The notes beneath the pieces are model-generated. The model was given only the letters and a program-made list of their open reading frames with translations. It did not search any database and was not told the DNA's origin. Below are positions 56,574 to 64,000 of a DNA stretch of 64,000 bases, in pieces. Source of the stretch: a bacterium. Its GTDB lineage: Bacteria; Zhuqueibacterota; QNDG01; JAFGCO01. Within the stretch, counting starts at the first letter, position 1, and each line of letters begins with the position of its first letter. The DNA lies in contig JAFGGN010000032.1 in NCBI GenBank assembly GCA_016930535.1, positions 1-64,000 on the forward strand, in the 5' to 3' direction. Position numbers and translations under genes: made by a program.

Positions 56574-58023
56574 AATGAAACAGATACTTCCAAATGATCT
56601 CAATTTATTGAAAAAATGTCTGATTGTCACAATCGGACTTTCCCTGATTTTGTCCATATCCGTCCTGATTATTGGCCAATCAGCCCAGAAAACGGGAAGC
56701 GAAAATAACGTTCCCATATCTGCTGGATTCCTGCCGTTCATCATTGGCACAACGGTTATAATCCTTTTTTCGGCAATTGCCGCTGTTATCCTTTCATTCT
56801 GGATTGAAAGACCATTAAAAACTTTTGTATCGGATGCCTATGAAATCGGCCGGGGGAATTTTTCGGTCCAGTTCGGGGAACAGAGAAGCGTTCTGCTTAA
56901 CAAGCTGGCCAAATTGATCCATTATATGGCCACTGAAATGGAGCGGCTGGGCAAAGTGAACGTACACGGCATCGTTACGGAAAAAAACAAAACCGAGGCA
57001 CTGCTGCGTCATATTGCAGACGGCGTGATCGTGACCGATATGAAGCTTCAGCTTCTCGTTCTGAACAGGGTGGCTGAAAACTGGTTCGGTTTGCGTGAAA
57101 AAGATCTCCTCTCAAAACCCATCGCAAATCTGATCCGGAACGAAAAACTCATCCGGATTTTTCAGGATGTGATTCAAAACAAATCGGAAACCGTGACCGA
57201 GATAGAATATCAGATTATGGATTCCGCAACGCTGCATGTACTTCAGGCACACGCTTCACTGGTCGTTGATGAAAGCAACGCCCCGATCGGTGTCATTGCG
57301 GTTCTGCGGGACGTGACACGAGAACGTGAAGCGGATCGTATCAAAACGGAACTTGTTTCAATGGTCGCTCATGAATTAAAATCCCCGCTGACATCCATTT
57401 TCGGATTCAGCGAGTTGCTGACCCAAATGAACCCGGCCGATCAGAAGTTCAAGGAATATGCAGAAGTCATCATGGCCGAGTCCACGCGTCTGACGGATTT
57501 TGTGAACAAATTTCTGGATCTTTCACGGCTTGAATCCGGGCGCACGGAAGTGAAGCTGAATCCGTTTGATCTGAAACAGGTCATTCTTCGCGTGCTCGAA
57601 ACGCATAAGGCCATTACTGTTAAAAAACAGATCCGCGTCATTACGGATTTCCCCGATCCCGTTCCTCTGGCATACGGCGATCAGGAATTAATCGAGCAGG
57701 TGATCATCAATCTGTACAGCAATGCAGTCAAATACAGTCCGAAACTGGCAAAAGTCGGTGTTGAGATAAAAAGCGAAGGGGATCAGCTGCTGATACATAT
57801 TATCGATAACGGATTCGGGATACCCAAAGAGGATCTTCCGCGAATTTTCGACAAATTCTACCGCGTTTCGGATGACGAACATGAAGATGAAATCGAAGGA
57901 TCAGGCCTCGGTCTGGCACTGGTGAAGGAAATTATAGAACGACACGGAGGAACCGTTCGTGTTCAAAGCAGATTAAATATGGGATCCGTATTTTCGTTCA
58001 CAATCCCCAAATACCTGGAATAA
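56560..58023 (+). CDS. membrane-bound sensor histidine kinase (HAMP-PAS-HisKA-HATPase)
   Basis: About 487 residues. Two transmembrane helices (CLIVTIGLSLILSISVLII and FLPFIIGTTVIILFSAIAAV) with a loop of only about 20 residues between them suggest sensing within or close to the membrane. A HAMP-like linker, a PAS domain (ALLRHIADGVIVTDMKLQLLVLN region), a HisKA domain with His271 in MVAHELKSPLTSI, and a HATPase with NLYSNAVKYSPK, DNGFGIPKEDLPRIFDKFYR and GSGLGLALVKEI follow. The order resembles PhoR/WalK. It starts at ATG 56560, or 56575 as an alternative (MKQILPN). It overlaps the GGDEF gene. Confidence 0.9.
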   Translation: MIRIKMKQILPNDLNLLKKCLIVTIGLSLILSISVLIIGQSAQKTGSENNVPISAGFLPFIIGTTVIILFSAIAAVILSFWIERPLKTFVSDAYEIGRGNFSVQFGEQRSVLLNKLAKLIHYMATEMERLGKVNVHGIVTEKNKTEALLRHIADGVIVTDMKLQLLVLNRVAENWFGLREKDLLSKPIANLIRNEKLIRIFQDVIQNKSETVTEIEYQIMDSATLHVLQAHASLVVDESNAPIGVIAVLRDVTREREADRIKTELVSMVAHELKSPLTSIFGFSELLTQMNPADQKFKEYAEVIMAESTRLTDFVNKFLDLSRLESGRTEVKLNPFDLKQVILRVLETHKAITVKKQIRVITDFPDPVPLAYGDQELIEQVIINLYSNAVKYSPKLAKVGVEIKSEGDQLLIHIIDNGFGIPKEDLPRIFDKFYRVSDDEHEDEIEGSGLGLALVKEIIERHGGTVRVQSRLNMGSVFSFTIPKYLE

Positions 58024-58041
58024 CCGGTTCAGTCAGGATAA

Positions 58042-59934
58042 ATGATGAGCAGACAGGGAAATAAAAAATTGATACTGATCGATCCGGACCCGGAGTTTCA
58101 GCAACTTTTCCGTCAGGCCCTCGATTCTCTCGGGATCGACGTGTTGTGTTACGCTTCAGGAGAAAAAGCCCTGGATGATATCATGCATGTCAAGCCCGGC
58201 TGCGTGGTTTCCGAATTTATCACGGAGGATATGGACGGCAGGGCCTTTTTTCAAAAAATTCTGTATGAAAAGGAATTCGCCCCGCTGCATCCGCTGCCTG
58301 TCATCCTTTTTTCGAATGAGCATTTCCGTCAAAAACACGGAAACGATCTGTTCGATTCCGGATTGCGGGGCTGGTATACAAAACCGCTGGGTGCCCATGC
58401 CATTCGTGAAATTATCTTGAACATTTTCATGATTTCGGGAGTCATTCAGCGTAACAAGGAACTCAAACAGGAAGTCAGAAGATCGGAATACCGTTACCGG
58501 GACCTGCTCGAGAATGCCACAGATTTTATTTTCACACTTGATAAAAATGGAAATTTTGTGTTTCTGAACAACCGTTTTTCCCATTTAAGCGGATATGTCA
58601 AGGAAGACTGGCTGGGACAGTCCTTTCAGAAGCTGATACACCCGGGTGACCGTATCCGTATCGGATCACATTACGAAATGATTCAGCAGGGAAGGGCCAG
58701 GGTTTTTGAATCCCGCATTTGTCATAACGAGAACGAACAGGTGTACGTATCGTTCAGTATATCACCCATTATCGATAAGGGAACGATTCAGGGGGCGATG
58801 GGAATCGGACGGGACATCACGGAGCAGCAAAAAATGGAACAGGAAATTCTTGAACTGAAGAATTTCAACGAGAGCATTATTCAGAGCATGGAAGCCGGTT
58901 TGCTGACCATAGACCTGGACGGTAAGATTACGTCACTGAATACAGTCGGAGAAAAAATTACCGGCTGGCATGAAAAAGAGATAACCGGACGGTTCTTTGA
59001 TACAATTCTGCTGCCCGAGAAGATGGAATTCTCTTCGATGACCACGAGATTCAGCAGGCTGCCTCCTTACAGCCGGGAAACCACACTGACATCTAAGTCA
59101 GGAAAGCGCATCTCCATCGGATACACGGTGACGGACCGGATCGACAATGCGGGGAAAAAAGTCGGCACCATCATTTCATTCCGTGATATGACCGAACTGA
59201 AACAGATGCAGACCGAGCTTTTCCGCATGGACAGGCTGGCCTCGCTTGGCGTTCTCGCCTCCGGCATCGCTCATGAAATCAAAAATCCGCTTGCCGGCAT
59301 AAAAACCATGGCCCAGGCCTGCGAGGAGGAAATTGACAACGGAGATCCGCGGCGGGAATACCTGGTTCGTATAGGTAAACAGGTCAACAGACTGGATGAA
59401 TTGTTAAAAACGTTTTTTGCCTATGCGCGGCCGAAACCGCCCGACCGGAAATTATGTCCATTGAGCAGCATACTTTCTGAAGTATTTCCCTTGCTGAATA
59501 AACGGATGACAAAGCAGCAGATCCGTTACACTCAAAAAATATCCGAAACACTGCCAAAGGTACTTGTCGATGCCCAGCAGATGCAGCAGGTCTTTCTGAA
59601 TCTGATCATGAATGCCATTGATGCAATGGACAAGGGCGGTGAAATCACCATAGATGCAAATTTTATTTCACATTCAAGAATAGAGCCGGCCCGTTCGGAA
59701 GATACGCGTTATATGGAGGTGATTGTGAAGGATACAGGATCAGGTATCGCCGAGGAATTTATCGACACGATCTTCGATCCCTTTTTTACGACAAAATCTT
59801 CAGGTCTGGGACTGGGATTATCCATTGTTTACCGGATCATTGAAGAACATCACGGACGCATATGGGTTGAGAGCGAGATTGGAAAGGGCACGGCATTTTT
59901 TATCGAATTACCAACGGGAGCGAATCAAGAATGA
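58042..59934 (+). CDS. soluble sensor histidine kinase with N-terminal degenerate receiver and two PAS domains
   Basis: A 630-residue cytosolic protein. The N-terminal receiver-like domain (5-125) has IDPDPEF, but Glu58 (VVSEFITEDMDG) sits where the phospho-Asp should be; Lys114 (YTKPL) is kept. Two PAS domains follow (about 150-260 and 275-385). HisKA has His411 in GIAHEIKNPLAGI, and the HATPase has NLIMNAIDAMDKGGEI, DTGSGIAEEFIDTIFDPFFTTK and GLGLSIVYRI, an NtrB/AtoS-like set. It overlaps the NtrC-type regulator gene by 4 nt, so that protein is its likely partner. Confidence 0.9.
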   Translation: MMSRQGNKKLILIDPDPEFQQLFRQALDSLGIDVLCYASGEKALDDIMHVKPGCVVSEFITEDMDGRAFFQKILYEKEFAPLHPLPVILFSNEHFRQKHGNDLFDSGLRGWYTKPLGAHAIREIILNIFMISGVIQRNKELKQEVRRSEYRYRDLLENATDFIFTLDKNGNFVFLNNRFSHLSGYVKEDWLGQSFQKLIHPGDRIRIGSHYEMIQQGRARVFESRICHNENEQVYVSFSISPIIDKGTIQGAMGIGRDITEQQKMEQEILELKNFNESIIQSMEAGLLTIDLDGKITSLNTVGEKITGWHEKEITGRFFDTILLPEKMEFSSMTTRFSRLPPYSRETTLTSKSGKRISIGYTVTDRIDNAGKKVGTIISFRDMTELKQMQTELFRMDRLASLGVLASGIAHEIKNPLAGIKTMAQACEEEIDNGDPRREYLVRIGKQVNRLDELLKTFFAYARPKPPDRKLCPLSSILSEVFPLLNKRMTKQQIRYTQKISETLPKVLVDAQQMQQVFLNLIMNAIDAMDKGGEITIDANFISHSRIEPARSEDTRYMEVIVKDTGSGIAEEFIDTIFDPFFTTKSSGLGLGLSIVYRIIEEHHGRIWVESEIGKGTAFFIELPTGANQE

Positions 59935-61292
59935 AAGCAAAAATACTGATCATTGAAGACAATGAAGATATGGGATTCACATTGGCAAATGTGCTCAAAA
60001 AACAGGGACACGAGGCATTTACTGCCATCACCGGGGAAAAGGGGCTTGAAATCATCAAACATGAGCTCATCGATCTGGTTTTATGCGATCTGAAACTGCC
60101 CAAAATGGACGGGCTGGCCGTTTTAAATGAAATCAAGTCCATTGACAGTGATATTGTCGTTCTCATGATGACGGCAAATACCGAGGCAAAGCCGGCCATA
60201 GAAGCAATGAAGCTGGGTGCGTTTGATTATCTGGTCAAACCATTCGAACTTGAAGAAATGAAGCTTGTGGTCAGTAATGCGCTGGAAACGCATCAGTTGA
60301 AACGGGAGGTGGCCAGGCTGAAGCGTGATCATGTTGAAGCCAATTATCTTCAGGCGATCTATGGTGAAAGCAATGTCATTAAGGACGTATGCGAACTCAT
60401 TGAAATCGTTGCACAGACTCCCAAAACTTCTGTCCTGATTCAGGGTGAAAGCGGCACAGGAAAAGAACTGGTTGCCAATGCCATTCATTATGCAAGTCAG
60501 CGGGCAGGGAAGCCGTTCATCAAGCTGAACTGCAGCGCCATTCCGGAAAACTTGCTGGAAAGCGAACTGTTCGGGCACGAAAAGGGGGCATTTACGGACG
60601 CAAAACTGCAGAAAAAGGGATTGTTCGAGATGGCCAATGGCGGTACGATATTTCTGGATGAAATATCCAGCATGAAGTTCAATCTTCAGCCCAAACTGCT
60701 TCGTGTAATCGAAACACAGACATTTCGCCGAATCGGCGGCATTTCGGATATCAATATCGATGTCCGTGTCATGGCCGCTTCCAATGCGGACATCGGGGAG
60801 CTTGTAAAGCTCAAGGAATTCCGGGATGATTTGTACTATCGTCTCAAAGTCATGGAAATCACGCTTCCGACCCTGAGGGACCGCGGGAATGATATTCTGC
60901 TTCTGGCCAAGATTTTTCTGCAGGAATACAACCGGGAATTCAACAAAAATATAAGCGGTTTTTCACAGGAAACCGAATCCATGCTGTTGCGGTATCCCTG
61001 GCCCGGAAACGTCAGGGAACTTAAAAACGTTATCGAGCGCGGCGTGATCCTCTGCCGTGAAAATATCATGAATCCTGAACATTTCCCGATTGAAATCCGG
61101 GGGGAAAAACCTGTTGAATGGTCCACTGCATCCTATATGGGGCAGGTACCCCTTGAAGATGTTGAAAAACATCATATACTTGAAGTCCTGAAATCGGTCG
61201 ACGGCAATAAAAGTCAGGCTGCAAAAATACTCAATATTTCCAGATCGACTTTGCGTGAAAAACTGAAAATGTACGGTTATGACAATGATTGA
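59931..61292 (+). CDS. NtrC-family sigma-54-dependent response regulator
   Basis: A 453-residue enhancer-binding protein. The receiver has Asp53 ([13 protein letters not shown]), Thr81 and Lys103 (LVKPF). The AAA+ domain has Walker A GESGTGKE (172-179), the sigma-54-contact loop GAFTDA (219-224; the common variant of GAFTGA), Walker B GTIFLDEI, and RRIGG and [10 protein letters not shown] further on. The C-terminal Fis-type helix-turn-helix is [23 protein letters not shown]. It is preceded by its probable kinase. The target is probably the -24/-12 element at 61439, 147 bp downstream. Confidence 0.95.
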   Translation: MKAKILIIEDNEDMGFTLANVLKKQGHEAFTAITGEKGLEIIKHELIDLVLCDLKLPKMDGLAVLNEIKSIDSDIVVLMMTANTEAKPAIEAMKLGAFDYLVKPFELEEMKLVVSNALETHQLKREVARLKRDHVEANYLQAIYGESNVIKDVCELIEIVAQTPKTSVLIQGESGTGKELVANAIHYASQRAGKPFIKLNCSAIPENLLESELFGHEKGAFTDAKLQKKGLFEMANGGTIFLDEISSMKFNLQPKLLRVIETQTFRRIGGISDINIDVRVMAASNADIGELVKLKEFRDDLYYRLKVMEITLPTLRDRGNDILLLAKIFLQEYNREFNKNISGFSQETESMLLRYPWPGNVRELKNVIERGVILCRENIMNPEHFPIEIRGEKPVEWSTASYMGQVPLEDVEKHHILEVLKSVDGNKSQAAKILNISRSTLREKLKMYGYDND

Positions 61293-61304
61293 TTTTAAAC
61301 CAAC

Positions 61305-61329
61305 CGATTCATTTGAAGGCATTGAATCG
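61305..61329 (+). promoter_or_regulatory. candidate upstream activator site (dyad)
   Basis: The inverted repeat CGATTCA (61305-61311), an 11-nt spacer and TGAATCG (61323-61329). It is centred about 149 bp upstream of the start site predicted from the sigma-54 promoter at 61439, a normal distance for an NtrC-type enhancer. A second element (CCGGCCGG at 61331) follows. AT-rich DNA between the dyad and promoter could bend. Confidence 0.4.
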
Positions 61330-61438
61330 ACCGGCCGGCTTGTTTCAGGCTGATTGTTTCGATTTTATGGTTTTATTTAACCTGTTAAATTTAATCGAGT
61401 TAAGGCATTATTTATCAATCCTGTTCACCATGGATTTT

Positions 61439-61456
61439 TTGGTATATATTTTGCAT
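61439..61456 (+). promoter_or_regulatory. sigma-54 (-24/-12) promoter for the receiver and FtsZ-like genes
   Basis: TTGG with GG at 61441-61442, then 10 nt, then GC at 61453-61454 in TTGCAT. The spacing of the invariant GG and GC is exactly that of sigma-54 promoters; the inner CACG half is poorly matched (TATA). It is 36 nt before the receiver ATG. The adjacent upstream gene encodes the sigma-54 activator. Confidence 0.6.
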
Positions 61457-61489
61457 GAAGTCATAAGGATCATAATCTGAGAAAATGGA

Positions 61490-61867
61490 ATGCCCGATAC
61501 GAAGAAAAAAATTCTCATCGTGGACGATGAGGAAGATCTGACCTGGTCCATATCCAAGGGATTGGCCCGCGAATGCGACACCCTGGAAATTATGTGTGCA
61601 AATTCCGGCAATAAGGCACTTGATATCCTGGCGGGCCAGATGATCGATTTAATGGTCACGGATCTGCGTATGCCGGGAATGAGCGGTGCGGAGCTGATTT
61701 CAAAGGTGAAAGATCAATATCCGGAAGTTAAAGTTATTGTCATGACTGCGTACAGCCATCTGGTCAATCTGGCGCAAAATTCAGGCAAATCGATCCTGAT
61801 TATAGAGAAACCGTTTGAAATACATGAGTTGCGCAAGCTGATCAACAAATCCTTGCATTTTAGCTGA
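61490..61867 (+). CDS. stand-alone CheY-like response regulator receiver
   Basis: A 125-residue single receiver domain. All active residues are present: Asp12 and Asp13 (IVDDEEDL), phospho-Asp58 (VTDLRMPGMSG), Thr86 (VIVMTAYS) and Lys107 (IIEKPF). No output domain follows, so it must act through partner proteins. It lies behind the sigma-54 promoter and 49 nt before the FtsZ-HPt-like gene, which makes it the prime candidate to bind the HPt-like tail of that protein or relay phosphate in the island. Confidence 0.9.
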   Translation: MPDTKKKILIVDDEEDLTWSISKGLARECDTLEIMCANSGNKALDILAGQMIDLMVTDLRMPGMSGAELISKVKDQYPEVKVIVMTAYSHLVNLAQNSGKSILIIEKPFEIHELRKLINKSLHFS

Positions 61868-61916
61868 GTTTCACGTATATTTATTTTTGCCTTTTGATGT
61901 GCCTTAGGGAGGTTTT

Positions 61917-63515
61917 ATGGTCGATCTCGACCTCAATGAAGATTCATTATCTTCTGATGCCCAGATATCACCCTACCAGACTTCCGTCAAAGTCATGGGT
62001 ATAGGCGGCTCCGGCAACAACACGCTGAATCGTCTTTTTAAAAATACCGTAAAATCCATCGATCTGATCGCTGTCAATACGGACGCTCAGAATCTTTTGG
62101 GTGTTCAATGCGACAATAAGCTCCTGATCGGCAAAAATATTACAGCCGGTCTTGGCTCGGGAGGCGATCCGGAAATCGGAGAACGGTCTGCCGAAGAATC
62201 GCGTCAGATGATCGCATCGACTATCGAGGGTACGGATATCCTCTTTGTCACAGGCGGCATGGGGGGCGGAACAGGCACGGGTGCGATGCCTGTCATCGGT
62301 AAGATCGCGCGTGAACAGGGCACGCTGACCATAGCCATCGTCACCATGCCTTTTTCTGAAGAGGGTTTGATCCGATGGGAAAATGCACAGATCGGACTCG
62401 AGAGACTCAGGAAAGCGGTTGACACCGTCATTGTACTCCGGAACGACAAACTGCTCGAACTCTATCCCGATGTGCCCCTGAAAGAAGCCTTTCAAAAAGG
62501 CGACGAACTTCTGGTGAACGCCCTTCTGGGATTCAGCTCAATGATACTGCAGCAGGGTATTATCAATCTGGATTTTGCCGATATCAGCAATATCATGCGT
62601 GATGGTCCGAATGCCCTGATCGGGGTCGGTCAAAGCAATTCCGAAAATCGTGCCGAAGAAGCCGCAAAGCGGGCGATGACCCACCCGATGATGGAATCCG
62701 ATATAGAAGGAGCGCAAAGTGCGTTGATTCATGTGACTGGTGATGAAGATATGACACTGAAAGAGGCCCGGTCCGTGATTCGTTTTGTGGCACATAAAAT
62801 GGATCCGAGTGCCAAAGTGATCTGGGGTGTTACCATTGATAAATCGCTGAAAAAAAGCATCCGGGTCATGATTATCGTTACCGGACTCGTCGATCACAGG
62901 CATCTCGTACGAAAAGAGCAGTTTGAAGATGATTACATAGAAGATATCGATGAGACGGAATCACCCGATCCTGTCAATACACGAAAAGAATCCGGCGTGC
63001 CCGTCAAAAACAACGGATCCAGCATTTTCGACATCAAAGAGTCGATTATGGCCTCATCGCCCGCAGTTTCCGTTCAATCGAAACCCAAAAAAGCGATGAC
63101 CCAGACAACCATGCTGTTTTATAAAATTTTTGAGGAAGAAGCAACCGGGGACCTGAAACGGTTCGACAGGGCCATTCATCAGCTCCGTGAAAATCCGGAC
63201 CATAAACGTGCCATGCTGGATGCACGGCAATCCTGCAAGCTTCTGCTTGCCTCCGCACAAATGTTCGGTTTCGATGAAATCGCCCAGCTTTTGACTTCAA
63301 TTGAAGTGATTCTGGGATCGGCCCAGTCGCAGGAAATCACTTTAAATTCCAAATTACTGGAATCCATTACACTGGCCATGGAAATGGTAGTCGATTTAAT
63401 GGAAAACAGAAATGACGGCAGAGGAGAGACGGGTTATATCGTCGAACGATTAAAAGAGCTGCAACAGGAGCAGCAAAACACCGCATCCGATTCTGAGGAT
63501 GAATGGAGAATATAA
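61917..63515 (+). CDS. FtsZ/tubulin-family GTPase with C-terminal HPt-like domain
   Basis: A 532-residue protein. Residues 22-325 form an FtsZ/tubulin GTPase: VMGIGGSGNNTLNR (T1), NTDAQ (54-58), GGGTGTG (116-122), the RND segment (175-177) and the T7 motif NLDFAD (217-222), so GTP hydrolysis on polymerisation is expected. Several blocks (GSGNNT, GLGSGGDPEIGE) look more like archaeal than ordinary bacterial FtsZ. After an acidic linker (326-395), residues about 400-500 read like a CheA HPt helix bundle (FYKIFEEEATGDLKRFDRAI, then ASAQMFGFDEIAQLL), but the HTxKG motif is KLLLA, with Lys441 at the His position. No FtsZ C-terminal peptide is evident. It is probably a paralogue distinct from the division FtsZ. 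Confidence 0.85.
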   Translation: MVDLDLNEDSLSSDAQISPYQTSVKVMGIGGSGNNTLNRLFKNTVKSIDLIAVNTDAQNLLGVQCDNKLLIGKNITAGLGSGGDPEIGERSAEESRQMIASTIEGTDILFVTGGMGGGTGTGAMPVIGKIAREQGTLTIAIVTMPFSEEGLIRWENAQIGLERLRKAVDTVIVLRNDKLLELYPDVPLKEAFQKGDELLVNALLGFSSMILQQGIINLDFADISNIMRDGPNALIGVGQSNSENRAEEAAKRAMTHPMMESDIEGAQSALIHVTGDEDMTLKEARSVIRFVAHKMDPSAKVIWGVTIDKSLKKSIRVMIIVTGLVDHRHLVRKEQFEDDYIEDIDETESPDPVNTRKESGVPVKNNGSSIFDIKESIMASSPAVSVQSKPKKAMTQTTMLFYKIFEEEATGDLKRFDRAIHQLRENPDHKRAMLDARQSCKLLLASAQMFGFDEIAQLLTSIEVILGSAQSQEITLNSKLLESITLAMEMVVDLMENRNDGRGETGYIVERLKELQQEQQNTASDSEDEWRI

Positions 63516-63540
63516 ACCTGTTTATGATTGCATAAAAAAC

Positions 63541-63565
63541 GGCATCGGCAGATGCCTTTTTTTTT
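63541..63565 (+). terminator. intrinsic terminator after the FtsZ-like gene
   Basis: The stem GGCATC (63541-63546) pairs with GATGCC (63551-63556), with a 4-nt loop GGCA and T9 (63557-63565), preceded by an A-tract. It lies 25 nt after the stop and ends the receiver/FtsZ-like operon. Confidence 0.8.
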
Positions 63566-63587
63566 AACCTGAGAATCCGGGAATTCT

Positions 63588-64000
63588 ATGTGTCAAGATA
63601 TTCCATGTATTGCACAATCCGATTCAGGCTCAACCCCATCAGGGGATTACGTCTCTGTAACAGGTAAGAACCTGATTTCAGAGATGTATGCCTCTTATCT
63701 GAAGGATGAGTCCAGAATGCCCGATGGATTTTGTGAACGACTCGTTTTTCCCGAAAACGAAAAGCATATTTCCCAGATCATGACCCAGGCCTTTTCAACA
63801 AAAAACGGCCTGACGATATCCGGCGCGCGTACGGGAATTGTGGGCGGGGCCGTTCCCATGGGCGGTACACTGATGTCCACCGAAAAAATGCAGAATATTA
63901 TCAACGTGTCTGCCGGACACGATCATGCCGAGGTTGTTCTCCAGCCCGGCGTCACTCTGGATGCATTGGGCCATTATCTCAGCGACAGTCAGAACGGCTG
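63588..64000 (+). CDS. FAD-binding oxidase (GlcD/FAD_binding_4 type), 3' end outside window
   Basis: The N-terminal 137 residues of a protein that runs off the window. It starts at ATG 63588. The pattern VFPENEKHISQIMTQAF, then GLTISGARTGIVGGAVPMGG and EVVLQPGVTLDALGHYL is the FAD-binding type 4 (vanillyl-alcohol oxidase/glycolate-lactate dehydrogenase) domain; SGARTG...GG contacts the FAD pyrophosphate. Candidate roles are D-lactate, glycolate or alkyl-glycerol-phosphate oxidation. No partner gene is visible. It lies just after the terminator, so it has its own promoter or is read through. Confidence 0.8.
   Translation, partial: MCQDIPCIAQSDSGSTPSGDYVSVTGKNLISEMYASYLKDESRMPDGFCERLVFPENEKHISQIMTQAFSTKNGLTISGARTGIVGGAVPMGGTLMSTEKMQNIINVSAGHDHAEVVLQPGVTLDALGHYLSDSQNG

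Noticed and set aside
61868..61916. A second sigma-54 promoter directly before the FtsZ-like gene
   Set aside because: TTTTTGCC resembles a -12 half, but no GG lies at the required distance upstream.
61917..63515. This gene as the ordinary cell-division ftsZ
   Set aside because: It is not in a division/cell-wall cluster, lacks a recognisable C-terminal FtsA/ZipA-binding peptide, and has an extra C-terminal domain. It remains possible until the rest of the genome is seen.

Overview
The window (about 48-50 % G+C by eye) is a gene-dense stretch of the chromosome of a Gram-negative (diderm) bacterium. It carries Kdo synthesis genes (kdsB, kdsC, kdsD), the LPS transport genes lptC, lptA and lptB, a surface beta-propeller protein with a FlgD-like C-terminal domain, and lysine/DAP synthesis through LL-diaminopimelate aminotransferase (dapL). 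Together with a DUF6588-like outer-membrane relic and a B12-dependent ribonucleotide reductase, this points to the FCB superphylum or a related candidate phylum (KSB1/Calditrichota-like). That placement is inference. No phage, insertion sequence, CRISPR array, tRNA or rRNA was recognised.

Layout. 1-1.9 kb: a broken outer-membrane-type gene, then a folate trio (pteridine reductase-like SDR, folB, folK). 2-13.2 kb: gatC-kdsB-pyrG-kdsC-kdsD-lptC-lptA-lptB-rpoN-hslV-hslU-argF, behind a near-consensus sigma-70 promoter; kdsD-kdsC-lptCAB-rpoN echoes the proteobacterial arrangement. 13.2-28.5 kb: accessory and envelope genes, namely a FemAB/GNAT-like transferase, a methyltransferase, two glycosyltransferases, proline dehydrogenase, an M48 protease, a GAF-type methionine sulfoxide reductase, a PP2C phosphatase, UbiA, DMT and HD-domain proteins, an Ldh-family oxidoreductase, a GT-C-like membrane protein and a PDZ protein. 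28.7-35.4 kb: two divergent operons for DAP and lysine (dapF-dapL-lysA leftward, lysC-dapB-dapA rightward) with back-to-back promoters. 35.5-37.1 kb: a small unknown gene and a DUF362 pseudogene. 37.2-43.6 kb: nrdJ leftward with candidate NrdR boxes, and the riboflavin operon ribD-ribE-ribBA-ribH behind an FMN riboswitch. 43.6-55.6 kb: propeller protein, recN, murA, dnaE, a homocysteine methyltransferase/MTHFR fusion and gcvPB. 55.6-63.5 kb: a signalling island. The right edge cuts a FAD-linked oxidase gene.

The most unusual part is the signalling island. It encodes a receiver-GGDEF protein, a membrane histidine kinase, a soluble histidine kinase with a degenerate receiver (Glu at the phospho-acceptor position), and an NtrC-type sigma-54 activator. 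After a 197-bp gap holding a sigma-54-type -24/-12 element and a far-upstream dyad come a stand-alone CheY-like receiver and a tubulin/FtsZ-family GTPase. This GTPase has a C-terminal extension that looks like a CheA-type HPt four-helix domain without the phospho-accepting His. The simplest reading is a sigma-54-controlled, two-component-linked cytoskeletal GTPase. I know of no described system of this architecture, but I could not search for one.

Other points of note are a DapF with Ser at both catalytic Cys positions, an FMN-riboswitch terminator whose T-run touches the ribD start codon, and two decayed genes with stops and frameshifts in a window of otherwise intact genes.
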